From Shewanella sp. SR44-3 (GTDB lineage Bacteria; Pseudomonadota; Gammaproteobacteria; Enterobacterales; Shewanellaceae): 64,000 bases of DNA. Each line of letters opens with the position of its first letter. Positions within the stretch are counted from its first letter, which is position 1. The notes under the pieces are model-generated. The model made no database searches. It had not been told where the DNA came from and saw only the letters and a list, made by a program, of their open reading frames with translations. The stretch lies in NCBI RefSeq assembly GCF_014163735.1, contig NZ_JACJDV010000017.1:1-64000 (forward strand). Direction: 5' to 3'. This document shows positions 36,016-46,726 of this stretch, in pieces. The position numbers were made by a program, and so were the translations under genes.

Positions 36016-37404
36016 TTAAGAAGATAAGGTTCTAATTAAATTAGCATAATCTTCTTTAATGTCATGACTTTCTTCACGTAATTGTGCAATTTTACGACAC
36101 GCGTGCAATACAGTTGTGTGATCGCGGCCACCAAAAGCATCACCAATTTCCGGCAAACTTTGGTTGGTAAGCTCTTTAGACAATGCCATTGCAACTTGTC
36201 TAGGCCTTGCCACGCTGCGTGAACGTCGCTTAGACAGCATATCAGCCATCTTGATCTTATAATACTCGGCGACTGTCTTTTGTATATTATCTATTGTGAC
36301 TAATTTTTCTTGTAGCGCTAACAAATCTCTTAAGGCTTCACGCACAAAATCTATGGTGATGGGCCTGCCAGTAAAATTAGCGTTAGCGATAACCCTGTTT
36401 AATGCCCCTTCTAATTCGCGCACGTTAGAGCGCAAACGCTTGGCGACAAAAAAGGCCACTTCATCGGGAAGGTTAATACCGCTTTCTTGGGCTTTACGCA
36501 TCAAGATCGCCACACGAGTTTCTAATTCTGGAGGCTCAATAGCCACTGTCAGTCCCCAACCAAAGCGAGACTTTAATCGATCTTCAACCCCATCGATCTC
36601 TTTTGGATAACGGTCAGAGGTTAAGATGATCTGATGATTACCTTCTAATAGTGCGTTAAAGGTATGGAAGAATTCTTCTTGGGATCTGTCTTTGTTAGCG
36701 AAGAATTGAATATCATCGATAAATAAAGCATCAACACTGCGATAATAACGCTTAAATTCTTCAATGGCATTATTTTGCAGCGCTTTAACCATATCCTGAA
36801 CAAAGCGCTCAGAATGCATATAAACCACTTTGGCATTAGGATTGTTTTTAATGATGCCATTGCCGACAGCATGCAATAAGTGAGTCTTACCTAAGCCTGT
36901 GCCGCCATATAAGAATAATGGGTTATAAGCGCCGCCTGGATTTTCAGCCACTTGCATTGCCGCCGCTTTACCTAATTGGTTTGATTTACCTTCAACGAAG
37001 TTATCAAACTGATAAGTCGGATTAATGTTGCTGCGATGATTATCATTAACCATGGGCTCAGCTTGGATATTAAATGCCGTACCAACGCGAGCCTTAGTTT
37101 GGGTATAACCTGCAGTCGGTCTCGGGGTAGCTGGTGCTGGCTGCACGGTGCGCGCAGAAGGGCGACTACCAATATCAAAACGCAATTTGGGAGCATTACT
37201 ACCCATCTGCTCAGTAAAGAACTGATTGATAATATTGATGTACTTATCCCTAACCCAATCAAGCACAAAGCGATTGGGTGCATAAAGCACTAAGGTATCG
37301 CCATCCATTTCAGCTTGTAACGGACGGATCCACATACTGAACTGCTGAGCCGATAACTCATCTTGTAGTCTTCCGATACATTGTTGCCAAAGTGAAACCG
37401 CCAC
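36016..37404 (-). CDS. dnaA: chromosomal replication initiator DnaA
   Basis: DnaA opens oriC and loads DnaB. The 462 residues have domain I ([25 protein letters not shown]) and a flexible domain II rich in P, T and A. AAA+ domain III carries Walker [14 protein letters not shown] and Walker [15 protein letters not shown]-binding domain IV has the DnaA-box recognition signature [15 protein letters not shown]. It is first in the dnaA-dnaN-recF-gyrB operon and divergent from rpmH. Its upstream region has a perfect DnaA box and many GATC sites, which suggests autoregulation and SeqA/Dam control. Confidence 0.98.
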   Translation of the reverse strand: MAVSLWQQCIGRLQDELSAQQFSMWIRPLQAEMDGDTLVLYAPNRFVLDWVRDKYINIINQFFTEQMGSNAPKLRFDIGSRPSARTVQPAPATPRPTAGYTQTKARVGTAFNIQAEPMVNDNHRSNINPTYQFDNFVEGKSNQLGKAAAMQVAENPGGAYNPLFLYGGTGLGKTHLLHAVGNGIIKNNPNAKVVYMHSERFVQDMVKALQNNAIEEFKRYYRSVDALFIDDIQFFANKDRSQEEFFHTFNALLEGNHQIILTSDRYPKEIDGVEDRLKSRFGWGLTVAIEPPELETRVAILMRKAQESGINLPDEVAFFVAKRLRSNVRELEGALNRVIANANFTGRPITIDFVREALRDLLALQEKLVTIDNIQKTVAEYYKIKMADMLSKRRSRSVARPRQVAMALSKELTNQSLPEIGDAFGGRDHTTVLHACRKIAQLREESHDIKEDYANLIRTLSS

Positions 37405-37439
37405 TTAACTCTACCCCAAATTTTTTGCTAAAGGAGATG

Positions 37440-37700
37440 TATTCTATAGTGAGAAGTGTCAGATCGCTATCCTTTAAAACATAATTATCCCCAAGGAGAT
37501 CATTAGGTGTGGATATCTGTGATCCAACGGGATCAAAACGGATCCACTTTTAAGGATCTATTTAGCAAATACACGCAATTGCTGCTTTATTATCGGATCA
37601 AGATCGATCTATAATGCCCCCGCTTTGATCTGCTCAGACGCGCTATAAACCACTAGATATTGTGTTGATGCACAGAGTTATCCACAAACTATTGTGTGTG
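37440..37700. promoter_or_regulatory. GATC-dense dnaA control region with DnaA boxes
   Basis: The dnaA-rpmH intergenic region (37405-37869) holds ten GATC sites between 37462 and 37630. It also has a perfect DnaA box TTATCCACA at 37678-37686 and near-matches TTATCCCCA (37486-37494) and, on the other strand, ATATCCACA (37508-37516). This fits Dam/SeqA- and DnaA-controlled expression of dnaA. In Pseudomonas the equivalent location is the replication origin, so residual origin activity is possible. Confidence 0.75.
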
Positions 37701-37769
37701 GGAGCCCTTTTGCAATGAAACAGATTTAAAGTTTATCGGCAGAAAATTTTCATATAATGGCTTTCCTTA

Positions 37770-37798
37770 TTGACGTTAGCCATTAAAGTGATTACAAT
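37770..37798 (+). promoter_or_regulatory. rpmH operon promoter
   Basis: A -35 TTGACG (37770-37775), 17-base spacer and -10 TACAAT (37793-37798) lie about 70 bases before rpmH. They match the sigma70 consensus at 5 of 6 in each box. Confidence 0.8.
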
Positions 37799-37869
37799 TC
37801 GGCCTCTTTTTTGCCCTTACTACATTTAGTGGTAAGCCAATATTCACTTAACAAAGACGGATTGCCATC

Positions 37870-38007
37870 ATGAGTAAACGTACTTTTCAACCTAGCAACC
37901 TGAAGCGCAAGCGTTCTCACGGCTTCCGCGCTCGTATGGCCACTGTAGGCGGCCGTAAGGTGCTTGCACGTCGTCGTGCGAAAGGTCGCGCTCGTTTATC
38001 TGCATAA
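37870..38007 (+). CDS. rpmH: 50S ribosomal protein L34
   Basis: A 45-residue, very basic protein that reads [20 protein letters not shown] at its start and ends in GRARLSA, which is L34 of the large ribosomal subunit. The length is one residue short of E. coli L34. It is first in the rpmH-rnpA-yidD-yidC-mnmE group and is followed after 12 bases by rnpA. Confidence 0.98.
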
Positions 38008-38019
38008 GTAGATAACCAG

Positions 38020-38376
38020 GTGACTAGTTATACCTTTTCGCGGGAGTTACGTTTGTTAACTCCCGCGCAATTTAAAACTGTATTCTCCAATCCTATCAAA
38101 GCATCCTCTGCTGAAATCACTCTGCTTGCTATTCCTAATATTGAGCAACATCCACGCCTTGGGTTAACTGTCGCTAAACGTTTTGTTAAGCGTGCAAATC
38201 AGCGTAACCGAATTAAGCGTGTGATAAGAGAAAGTTTTCGTTTAAATCAACATGATATTCCAGCTTTGGATATTGTTGTATTAGTCAGAAATGGCGTGAT
38301 GGAAATGGAAAATGCTGAACTTAATAAACTGATAGAAAAGTTATGGCGCAAGCTCAGTCGCCGCTACAATGGCTAG
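38020..38376 (+). CDS. rnpA: ribonuclease P protein component
   Basis: RnpA is the protein cofactor of RNase P, which matures tRNA 5' ends. It starts at GTG (38020) and has 118 residues. The RNR motif region [21 protein letters not shown] is intact, and the N-terminal part [17 protein letters not shown] is typical. The start codon lies 12 bases after rpmH with a weak ribosome site, so coupling to rpmH translation is likely. Its 3' end overlaps yidD by 34 bases in another frame, as is usual. Confidence 0.97.
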   Translation: MTSYTFSRELRLLTPAQFKTVFSNPIKASSAEITLLAIPNIEQHPRLGLTVAKRFVKRANQRNRIKRVIRESFRLNQHDIPALDIVVLVRNGVMEMENAELNKLIEKLWRKLSRRYNG

Positions 38377-38597
38377 CTACCACGGTAATACGTGGCTATC
38401 AACTCTTCATCAGCCCTCTTTTGGGACCTAGATGCCGTTTCAATCCCACTTGCTCACACTATGCTATCGAAGCAATTAAATTGCACGGAACAGCGAAAGG
38501 TAGTTGGTTTGCATTGAAACGCATATTAAGATGTCACCCTTTACATCCCGGCGGAAGCGATCCCGTCCCTCCTAAAAATGACAGGTGTAATAAATAG
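38343..38597 (+). CDS. yidD: membrane protein insertion efficiency factor YidD
   Basis: An 84-residue amphipathic membrane-associated protein of the YidD family (old DUF37). The cysteine-rich core [23 protein letters not shown] and [19 protein letters not shown] is fully conserved. It assists YidC-dependent membrane insertion. The start overlaps the end of rnpA by 34 bases, and yidC begins 3 bases after its stop. Confidence 0.97.
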   Translation: MAQAQSPLQWLATTVIRGYQLFISPLLGPRCRFNPTCSHYAIEAIKLHGTAKGSWFALKRILRCHPLHPGGSDPVPPKNDRCNK

Positions 38598-38600
38598 GCT

Positions 38601-40226
38601 ATGGAATCTCAACGCAATATATTGCTTATCGGTTTGTTGTTTGTCAGTTTTTTACTTTGGCAGCAGTGGCAAACAGATAATGCGCCGCAAGTAGCGGCTC
38701 CGCAAACACAAGTTCAATCTAATATTTCAGCTGAACCTAGCTCAGATGTACCAGAAGCCGATGGCAACCTGAGTGCACCTGTGGTGGCATCAACTAATCT
38801 TATCAATGTCACCACAGACCAACTGGTATTAAAAATTAATCCACTTGGCGGCGATATTGTTTATGCAGCATTAGTTAAGCATAAAACTGAAATTGATAAA
38901 AATGACCCTTTTATACTACTTGAGCAAAGCAGTGATTTTAACTATATCGCTCAAAGTGGTCTTATTGGCCGTGATGGTATTGATAGCAGCACTAAAGGCC
39001 GCGCTCAATTCACCACCACATCAAGTGATTTCACCTTAGACGATGGCCAAGACAGCCTAACAGTACCACTCACATTAGTGACTGATACTGGCGTTAGCTA
39101 CACTAAGGTATTTACTTTTACTCGTGGTCAATTTGATGTTGGCGTCGATTACAAGGTAAACAACACTTCTGATAAGTCTTTGCAATTGCAAATGTACGGT
39201 CAAATCAAGCAAACCATCAAGCCTACCGAAGGTAGTATGATGATGCCGACTTACCGTGGTGCAGCTTTCTCTACTTCAGATGTACGTTACGAGAAGTATG
39301 ACTTCGAAGACATGGCTGACAAAAACCTTGACCAATCAACCTTAGGTGGTTGGGCGGCAATGTTACAGCACTACTTCGTATCAGCCTGGATCCCACCTGC
39401 GACAGATGCTAATACCATTTTTTCTAGTGTGACTGCAGGTGGCTATGCCAACATAGGTTTCCGTGGTGCCATCTATGATGTTGCCCCAGGTAGCGAGCAG
39501 AGCATCAGTGCCCAGTTTTATGTCGGTCCGAAAGACCAAACAAGACTAAGTGCCATTTCAGAAACCTTAAATCTCGTTGTAGATTATGGCTTCCTTTGGT
39601 GGTTAGCTGTGCCTATTTACAAACTATTGATGTTCTTCCAGTCTCTAGTAACTAACTGGGGTATCGCTATTATTCTTATCACCTTAACAGTGCGTGGTTT
39701 GTTATATCCACTGACTAAGGCTCAGTACACTTCTATGGCTAAGATGCGAAATCTACAGCCTAAGCTGACTGAAATGAAAGAACGCTTTGGTGATGACCGT
39801 CAAAAGATGGGTCAAGCCATGATGGAGCTGTACAAAAAAGAAAAAGTTAACCCTATGGGTGGCTGCTTACCTATCTTGTTACAAATGCCTATCTTCATCG
39901 CCCTTTACTGGGTGTTGCTAGAGAGCTATGAGCTACGTCACGCCCCATTCATGTTATGGATCAATGACTTATCTGTACAAGATCCATATTACGTGCTGCC
40001 ATTACTCATGGGTGCATCTATGTTCTTAATGCAAAAGATGCAACCAGTGGCACCAACCATGGATCCTATGCAAGTTAAGATGATGCAGTGGATGCCTGTT
40101 ATCTTTACCGTGTTCTTCCTCTGGTTCCCAGCTGGACTAGTACTTTATTGGTTAGTGGGTAACATAGTTGCGATTACACAGCAGAAGATTATTTATGCAG
40201 GTCTTGAGAAAAAAGGCTTAAAATAA
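38601..40226 (+). CDS. yidC: membrane protein insertase YidC
   Basis: YidC inserts and folds inner-membrane proteins, alone or with SecYEG. The 541 residues have an N-terminal anchor ([17 protein letters not shown]). A long periplasmic beta-supersandwich domain (about 60-320) follows, then the conserved five-helix core with the catalytic-groove arginine in [37 protein letters not shown] and the final [16 protein letters not shown] are also visible. A terminator follows 38 bases after the stop. Confidence 0.98.
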   Translation: MESQRNILLIGLLFVSFLLWQQWQTDNAPQVAAPQTQVQSNISAEPSSDVPEADGNLSAPVVASTNLINVTTDQLVLKINPLGGDIVYAALVKHKTEIDKNDPFILLEQSSDFNYIAQSGLIGRDGIDSSTKGRAQFTTTSSDFTLDDGQDSLTVPLTLVTDTGVSYTKVFTFTRGQFDVGVDYKVNNTSDKSLQLQMYGQIKQTIKPTEGSMMMPTYRGAAFSTSDVRYEKYDFEDMADKNLDQSTLGGWAAMLQHYFVSAWIPPATDANTIFSSVTAGGYANIGFRGAIYDVAPGSEQSISAQFYVGPKDQTRLSAISETLNLVVDYGFLWWLAVPIYKLLMFFQSLVTNWGIAIILITLTVRGLLYPLTKAQYTSMAKMRNLQPKLTEMKERFGDDRQKMGQAMMELYKKEKVNPMGGCLPILLQMPIFIALYWVLLESYELRHAPFMLWINDLSVQDPYYVLPLLMGASMFLMQKMQPVAPTMDPMQVKMMQWMPVIFTVFFLWFPAGLVLYWLVGNIVAITQQKIIYAGLEKKGLK

Positions 40227-40264
40227 GCCCAAGCTCAGCAAATAATTTATTGTGTAATTAGATA

Positions 40265-40294
40265 AAAAGGCGGCTTAAAGGCCGCCTTTTCCTT
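40265..40294 (+). terminator. Rho-independent terminator between yidC and mnmE
   Basis: Stem AAAAGGCGGC (40265-40274), loop TTAAAG, stem GCCGCCTTTT (40281-40290), then CCTTTT. It would separate mnmE from the rpmH-yidC transcript, perhaps incompletely. Confidence 0.85.
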
Positions 40295-40325
40295 TTAAAA
40301 TTTTACCCTTTATATAGGTATCAGC

Positions 40326-41741
40326 GTGACAACAGACACTATTGTGGCACAAGCCACAGCTCCAGGCCGAGGCGGCGTAGGCATCATTCGTATTTCAGGT
40401 GATTTAGCCACTAATGTGGCCATGGCAGTGTTGGGTAAAGTGCCTAAAACTCGCTACGCCGATTATTGCGACTTCAAAGATGCCGATGACAGGGTCATAG
40501 ATCAAGGCATAGCGTTATTCTTTAAAGGGCCTAATTCCTTCACAGGCGAAGACGTATTAGAGCTACAAGGCCATGGCGGGCAAATAGTGTTGGATATGCT
40601 GATCAAGCGTGTGATGCAAGTCAGCGGCGTGCGCATAGCCAAGCCCGGTGAATTCAGTGAACAAGCCTTCTTAAATGATAAATTGGATTTAACCCAAGCC
40701 GAAGCCATTGCCGACTTAATCGATGCCACCAGCGAGCAAGCCGCCAAGAGTGCCTTGCAATCCCTGCAAGGTGAGTTCTCAAAAGAAGTCCATGAGCTGG
40801 TTGAGCAAGTGACTAACTTGCGCTTATATGTTGAAGCCGCTATTGATTTTCCCGATGAAGAAGTGGATTTTTTATCTGATGGAAAAATTGCCAACTCCTT
40901 GTACCGCATTATCGAAAAGCTCGACACAGTACAAGACAGTGCTAAACAAGGCTCTATCATACGTGAAGGCATGAAAGTGGTTATTGCCGGGCGCCCTAAT
41001 GCCGGTAAATCAAGCTTACTCAATGCCTTAGCAGGTAAAGAATCAGCCATAGTCACCGAAATAGCCGGCACCACCCGCGATGTCCTACGTGAGCACATAC
41101 ATTTAGACGGCATGCCACTACACATTATCGATACCGCAGGTTTACGCGACACTGAAGATACAGTAGAAAAAATTGGTATTGAGCGTGCTTGGGATGAAAT
41201 AGCTACCGCAGACAGAGTCTTGTTTATGGTCGATGGCACCACGACTGAGGCTGTCGATCCCCACGATATTTGGCCTGACTTTATCGACCGCTTACCCGCA
41301 AGACTTGGGGTTACTGTTGTGCGTAACAAGGCAGATTTAACCGGTGAATCACTTAAGATGACTCAAGAGCCATCAGCGGGTGAGGAGCCATCAGCAAACG
41401 TGGAATCTTCAACCAACCAAGAGCAAGGCTTTGAGGTTTTCCGCATCTCTGCCAAGACTGGTTTAGGCGTTGAAGAATTAAAGCAGCACTTAAAATCCTT
41501 GATGGGTTACCAAAGCAATCTTGAAGGTGGTTTTATCGCTCGTCGCCGTCATTTAGAGGCCCTAGAATTAGCCGCCAGTCACTTACACCTGGGTAAAGAA
41601 CAGTTAGAAGTGTATTTAGCAGGAGAACTGCTTGCTGAAGAACTACGCATGGCCCAAATGGCTTTATCGGAAATCACGGGTAAATTTACCTCCGATGATC
41701 TCTTGGGTAAGATTTTCAGCTCCTTCTGTATCGGTAAATAG
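40326..41741 (+). CDS. mnmE: tRNA uridine-5-carboxymethylaminomethyl modification GTPase
   Basis: MnmE with MnmG installs cmnm5 at wobble uridine 34. It begins with GTG at 40326 and has 471 residues, about 17 more than E. coli. The folate-binding N-terminal domain shows [21 protein letters not shown]. The G domain shows P-loop [13 protein letters not shown] switch, DTAGLRDT and NKAD. The C-terminal FCIGK carries the essential cysteine. The extra length is an acidic linker after NKADLTGE that includes an 18-base tandem duplication. Its partner mnmG is encoded at 47624, across the accessory insert and oriC. Confidence 0.97.
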   Translation: MTTDTIVAQATAPGRGGVGIIRISGDLATNVAMAVLGKVPKTRYADYCDFKDADDRVIDQGIALFFKGPNSFTGEDVLELQGHGGQIVLDMLIKRVMQVSGVRIAKPGEFSEQAFLNDKLDLTQAEAIADLIDATSEQAAKSALQSLQGEFSKEVHELVEQVTNLRLYVEAAIDFPDEEVDFLSDGKIANSLYRIIEKLDTVQDSAKQGSIIREGMKVVIAGRPNAGKSSLLNALAGKESAIVTEIAGTTRDVLREHIHLDGMPLHIIDTAGLRDTEDTVEKIGIERAWDEIATADRVLFMVDGTTTEAVDPHDIWPDFIDRLPARLGVTVVRNKADLTGESLKMTQEPSAGEEPSANVESSTNQEQGFEVFRISAKTGLGVEELKQHLKSLMGYQSNLEGGFIARRRHLEALELAASHLHLGKEQLEVYLAGELLAEELRMAQMALSEITGKFTSDDLLGKIFSSFCIGK

Positions 41742-41752
41742 TCTTAACCTTG

Positions 41753-42364
41753 ATGCTTGCTAATAATGTTGTAGTGCTCGACTTTGAAACCACAGGCTTA
41801 TTCCCAGAAATGGGCGACCGCGCCATTGAGATTGGTGCAGTCAAATTGGTTAATGGCCAAGTCGTCGACACCTTTCAAGCACTGATAAACCCAGGTCAGC
41901 GGGTAAACAGCTTTATTGAGCAATATACTGGTATTAGTAATCAAATGCTTAAAGATGCCCCAACATCAAAAGTGGTGATGGGGCAATTTGCTGAGTTTAT
42001 CGATGGATTTAACTTAGTGGCCCATAATGCCAGCTTCGATAAAAAATTCTTAGATGCCGAGTTTTCAGCAAATAGGCTCAGTTATAACGGTCAGTTTGCT
42101 TGCTCTTTATTGTTATCACGACGCATAAGCCAAGAGGCTCCCAATCATAAACTCGCCACACTAGTTGAACACCACCAATTACCCAACGAAGGTGTATTTC
42201 ACCGCGCCTTAGCCGATGCCACCATGACAGCTCAGCTGTGGTTACATCAGTTGAATCTATTGCAGCAACAGCTTCCCAGCCAACAAATCACCTTTGATAT
42301 CATCAGTAACATAACCCATTTACCTAAAGCTAAAATAGTCAGCTTGTTGCAAGCATTAAGATAG
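41753..42364 (+). CDS. DEDDh 3'-5' exonuclease, DnaQ-like
   Basis: A 203-residue exonuclease of the DnaQ/RNase T superfamily. All five acidic/histidine positions can be placed: DFETTG (D,E) near residue 10, HNASFDKKFLD (D) near 90, and HRALADATMTAQL (H,D) near 145. It lacks the tau-binding and HRDC additions, so it is not clearly the polymerase III epsilon subunit (normally about 240 residues and next to rnhA). It probably acts in DNA repair or RNA end processing. The ATG at 41753 was chosen; a TTG one codon earlier is equally possible. It lies 11 bases after mnmE. Confidence 0.85.
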   Translation: MLANNVVVLDFETTGLFPEMGDRAIEIGAVKLVNGQVVDTFQALINPGQRVNSFIEQYTGISNQMLKDAPTSKVVMGQFAEFIDGFNLVAHNASFDKKFLDAEFSANRLSYNGQFACSLLLSRRISQEAPNHKLATLVEHHQLPNEGVFHRALADATMTAQLWLHQLNLLQQQLPSQQITFDIISNITHLPKAKIVSLLQALR

Positions 42365-42554
42365 ACGCAAACGGTCTAAAGTTACCTGTATGAAAACGAT
42401 TATCCTTGCTAAAAAAAGCAGCTATAGAATTTACGATAACAATTAGTTATATGTTTTAAATACTGTCATTTATTTCGCCGCCACCCTATTGCTATTTGTA
42501 TGACTAACAGATTAAATTGCGCCGCTTTCTCCCCCTTATTATGGAGACTTAAAC

Positions 42555-43136
42555 ATGAGAGCTGTTGTTTGTAGTTTGTTAGTGATAGGTGCAATGAATC
42601 TGGCAGGTTGTGCAGCAACGCCAAATACCTTTGCCACAAAAATAAAAGCACAAGGCGAACAACATTTAGATCTATCTCAACAATGGGAACAAGGTCTTAA
42701 AGATGTTAATAACGCTAAAGCGCTGCTCACCAGTGGTCAAAAGCTGATTAGCGAAGGCAAGACAGAAATTTTTGAAGGTGAAAAACTCATAACAGAGGCC
42801 AGAGCCGAAGCTCAACGGCAACGTAATGTATTTATTGCTAAGGCAGGTAGCCTAAGTGGCGCTCAATCGGGTATTCATGCAACTAAACTCACTGAAATTC
42901 TCGAAGACATCGCCGATCTTTGGGAAGACGCTGACGAAAAATTCGTTGATGGCAAAGAACTTATTGAAGAAGGTAATACCAAGGTTGCTGAAGGTGAAAG
43001 CGCCTTGCAGCAAGGGCAAACTATGCTTGGAAATGGCCGCAGTAGAATGCAGCAAGCCGAGACTAAATACCAAGAGCGCACAGGCCAAGGCCTAGTAGAA
43101 CAAATGCACATTGAAGAGCAATCACGTAACTTCTAA
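42555..43136 (+). CDS. predicted coiled-coil lipoprotein with heptad glycine repeats
   Basis: A 193-residue protein with a lipoprotein signal (lipobox LAGC, cysteine 19) and GGAG before the ATG. The mature part is almost all helix. Two tracts repeat every seven residues with a glycine or alanine at a fixed place: G47, A54, G61, G68, G75, A82, and G133, G140, G147, G154, G161. Examples are DGKELIE, EGNTKVA and EGESALQ. Residues about 90-125 between the tracts differ. No known family was recognised. A periplasmic rod or envelope spacer role is a guess. It stands alone, is ended by a hairpin, and is convergent with the LysR gene. Confidence 0.85.
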   Translation: MRAVVCSLLVIGAMNLAGCAATPNTFATKIKAQGEQHLDLSQQWEQGLKDVNNAKALLTSGQKLISEGKTEIFEGEKLITEARAEAQRQRNVFIAKAGSLSGAQSGIHATKLTEILEDIADLWEDADEKFVDGKELIEEGNTKVAEGESALQQGQTMLGNGRSRMQQAETKYQERTGQGLVEQMHIEEQSRNF

Positions 43137-43171
43137 TCTGCCATATAACTTAACCTCACACAGAGGATTCC

Positions 43172-43210
43172 AACCGATATTGGACCATACATACACCAAT
43201 ATCGGTTTTA
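43172..43210 (+). terminator. Rho-independent terminator after the lipoprotein gene
   Basis: A 12-bp stem, AACCGATATTGG (43172-43183) with CCAATATCGGTT (43196-43207), closes a 12-base loop and runs into TTTTA. The opposite strand lacks a clear T tract. Confidence 0.8.
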
Positions 43211-43266
43211 TTCTGCATACAAGTGAGTATCCAAAGCGGCTTAATTTAACCCCATCAAATTAATCA

Positions 43267-44139
43267 TCAATTAGGTAAATTTTCAGCTAATTTGTCCACC
43301 AATAAGCGCACTTTAGGTGATAAATGGCGATTGTGGGGATACAGTGCCCAAATCCCTTCTTTAGATTGCTGAAAAGGCTCAAGTAATACTTTAAGTTTAC
43401 CTTCAGCTAATGCTTGGCTGACATAATAATCAGGCAGTTGCACTATGCCAAGCCCCCGGATAGCTGCGTCCAGTAAACTAAAGCCGCTGCTACAACGTAA
43501 GCGACCCTGCACTTTAATGCTCTTAATCTTACCTTGCTCAATAAATTGCCACAGAGGCTGACTGCCTATCAGGCAATTATGTTGGTTTAATTCAGACAAA
43601 CTATAGGGTGCACCATAAGCCTCAATATAACTTGGCGCCGCACACACATACTGACGACGGTTGCTCAGGCGTTTAGCCATCATGCTCGAATCTCCAAGCT
43701 GGCCCAGTCGAATCGCTAAATCAAAACCGCCATCGATAAGATCTAACCTTTGATTAGTCAGCTCACATTGCACTTCGACTTGTGGGTATTGGGCCATAAA
43801 AGCAATCACGATTGGCATAATGTGAGTTTCACCATAAGTGACTGGCGCTGTCATTTTTATTAAGCCTTGTGGGGTATCTTTAAGGCTCGATATAGCGCGC
43901 TCTGCATCGTCTAACCCATTGAGTACCTGACGACAATGTCGATAATACACAGTGCCTTCATCAGTTAAGGCTACCTTGCGAGTGGTGCGATAAAACAACT
44001 TGGTGCTTAAACGATCTTCTAACTGACTGACCTGACGGCTGACCTGTGCAGTAGATATGCTGAGCCTTTTTGCTGCCGCAGTAAAACTCTCAGCTTCAGC
44101 CACAGCGACAAATTCAGAAATGCCTTCCCACTGCAACAT
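43267..44139 (-). CDS. LysR-family transcriptional regulator
   Basis: A 290-residue LysR-type regulator. The start at 44139 (MLQWEGISEFVAVAEAESFT) gives the standard N-terminal winged helix with recognition helix LSISTAQVSRQVSQLEDRL and the wing LFYRTTRKVALTDEG. The effector-binding domain spans about residues 90-285 (GLIKMTAPVTYGETHIMPIV). It is encoded divergently from adhC-fghA with a 132-base shared control region. Regulation of formaldehyde detoxification is therefore likely; LysR regulators next to adhC-fghA are common in marine gammaproteobacteria. An aldehyde-derived effector is an inference. Confidence 0.9.
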   Translation of the reverse strand: MLQWEGISEFVAVAEAESFTAAAKRLSISTAQVSRQVSQLEDRLSTKLFYRTTRKVALTDEGTVYYRHCRQVLNGLDDAERAISSLKDTPQGLIKMTAPVTYGETHIMPIVIAFMAQYPQVEVQCELTNQRLDLIDGGFDLAIRLGQLGDSSMMAKRLSNRRQYVCAAPSYIEAYGAPYSLSELNQHNCLIGSQPLWQFIEQGKIKSIKVQGRLRCSSGFSLLDAAIRGLGIVQLPDYYVSQALAEGKLKVLLEPFQQSKEGIWALYPHNRHLSPKVRLLVDKLAENLPN

Positions 44140-44262
44140 TGTTACATCCTCGTAAAGGTTATTTGTTAAATAAGCCAATTATCATCTGACTATAAAGAAA
44201 TACAATAGATAAATCGACTAAGGGCTAAACTTAGTCAGCTCACATTTAACCCTCACCATTAG

Positions 44263-45402
<1,140 letters not shown>

Positions 45403-45411
45403 TCTACTGCC

Positions 45412-45432
45412 GCCCTAGCTCAATGCTAGGGC
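45412..45432 (+). other. intercistronic hairpin between adhC and fghA
   Basis: GCCCTAGC (45412-45419) and GCTAGGGC (45425-45432) make an 8-bp perfect stem with a 5-base loop. No T tract follows. The fghA ribosome site AAAGGA begins 3 bases later. It may stabilise the adhC mRNA end or tune fghA translation. Confidence 0.65.
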
Positions 45433-45446
45433 ATAAAGGACAAGTC

Positions 45447-46286
45447 ATGACTCTGGATAATATCAGCAGTAATAAAAGTTTTTCTGGTTGGCACAAGCAG
45501 TATCGCCATCATTCTCACAGCTTAAATTGCGCTATGCGATTTGCCATTTTTTTACCGCCTCAAGCCATGAATGAAAAAGTACCAGTACTCTATTGGCTAT
45601 CTGGGCTTACCTGCACCGATGAAAATTTTATGCAAAAAGCGGGAGCCCAAAGACTCGCGGCACAACTTGGTATAGCTATTGTAGCGCCTGATACCAGCCC
45701 TCGTGGCGATGATGTGCCCGATTGCCCAGATGCTACTTATGACTTTGGTTTAGGTGCAGGCTTTTACGTTAATGCTACCCAAGCGCCGTTTAACACTCAT
45801 TACCAAATGTACGATTACATAGTCAATGAATTGCCAAGCTTGATTGAAGCCCATTTCCCAGTGAACAACAAACGCAGTATTGCAGGCCACTCCATGGGCG
45901 GTCACGGTGCATTAACCATTGCCTTAAAAAATCCAACTCGCTACCAAAGTGTGTCGGCATTTAGCCCTATTTGTAACCCCATTAACAGTCCATGGGGCAT
46001 AAAAGCCTTTAGCGGTTACCTAGGTAAAGACAAGCAAAATTGGTTGAACTATGACAGCTGTGAATTAATGAAAAAAAGCCATCATTTTGTGCCTGCGCTG
46101 GTGGACCAAGGCGAAGATGATAGCTTCCTTAAAGAGCAGCTAAAGCCTGAAAATCTACAGGCAGTAGCTAAAAACATCAACTACCCACTGAAGTTAAGAA
46201 TGCAGCCAGGCTACGATCATAGCTATTATTTTATCGCTAGTTTTATCGAAGACCACCTACATTTTCATGCTAAACACTTAAGTTAA
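45447..46286 (+). CDS. fghA: S-formylglutathione hydrolase
   Basis: FghA hydrolyses S-formylglutathione to formate and glutathione, completing formaldehyde detoxification. The ATG at 45447 follows AAAGGAC and gives 279 residues (E. coli FrmB 277). The alpha/beta-hydrolase nucleophile elbow GHSMGGHGALT is present. The acid is probably in DQGEDDSFL and the histidine in GYDHSYYFI. The oxyanion strand YWLSGLTCTDENF is standard. It is downstream of adhC and no terminator could be found after it. Confidence 0.95.
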   Translation: MTLDNISSNKSFSGWHKQYRHHSHSLNCAMRFAIFLPPQAMNEKVPVLYWLSGLTCTDENFMQKAGAQRLAAQLGIAIVAPDTSPRGDDVPDCPDATYDFGLGAGFYVNATQAPFNTHYQMYDYIVNELPSLIEAHFPVNNKRSIAGHSMGGHGALTIALKNPTRYQSVSAFSPICNPINSPWGIKAFSGYLGKDKQNWLNYDSCELMKKSHHFVPALVDQGEDDSFLKEQLKPENLQAVAKNINYPLKLRMQPGYDHSYYFIASFIEDHLHFHAKHLS

Positions 46287-46726
46287 TTTCCCTCCTGTTT
46301 AAGGCGTGCAAAGTCATCCTTTGCCGCCGCAGCCAGCTTCTGCATTAATAACATCTATGTCGTAGTTCGAATGACCTGTGCGCAATTAAAAACTTAGTTC
46401 CAACTTACCCCATAATACTGATAAATAAAAAATCACCTTCCATAGGCCATAATAGCGGCGACTACAGGGTCAATATCACCAATCCCCACAGACATGAGAA
46501 AACCTCCATAGCTAATACCTTCATTAAGATGCTGACCTCTGATTAACAAGATAAGCATGTACAGTCTCGAGATAAAACAGTTAATTCAGCTGTAGTTTTA
46601 GCCCAATCCTGCAGTTTTTCGTCAAATACTAACCAAGCACTAACAAGGTAAATACTGATGAACTTGAATATACCCAATAGGAATTCGGGTAAACTAGGCC
46701 ATTAATCATTAGTAACGGACGTTTAT
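46287..46726. other. 440-base non-coding stretch between fghA and mioC
   Basis: No open frame with a plausible start and family signature is seen on either strand. No DnaA box, strong hairpin or convincing promoter was found apart from the mioC ribosome site ACGGA just before 46727. The stretch separates the formaldehyde genes from mioC. It may be the remains of a lost gene or simply the join of an insertion; nothing in the sequence decides this. Confidence 0.6.

Noticed and set aside
40502-41329. 275-residue minus-strand frame opposite mnmE
   Set aside because: Antisense shadow of a well-conserved gene; its serine/threonine-rich composition is typical of such shadows.
42466-42651. 61-residue minus-strand frame before the lipoprotein gene
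   Set aside because: It overlaps the ribosome site and signal peptide of the lipoprotein gene and lacks any recognisable feature.
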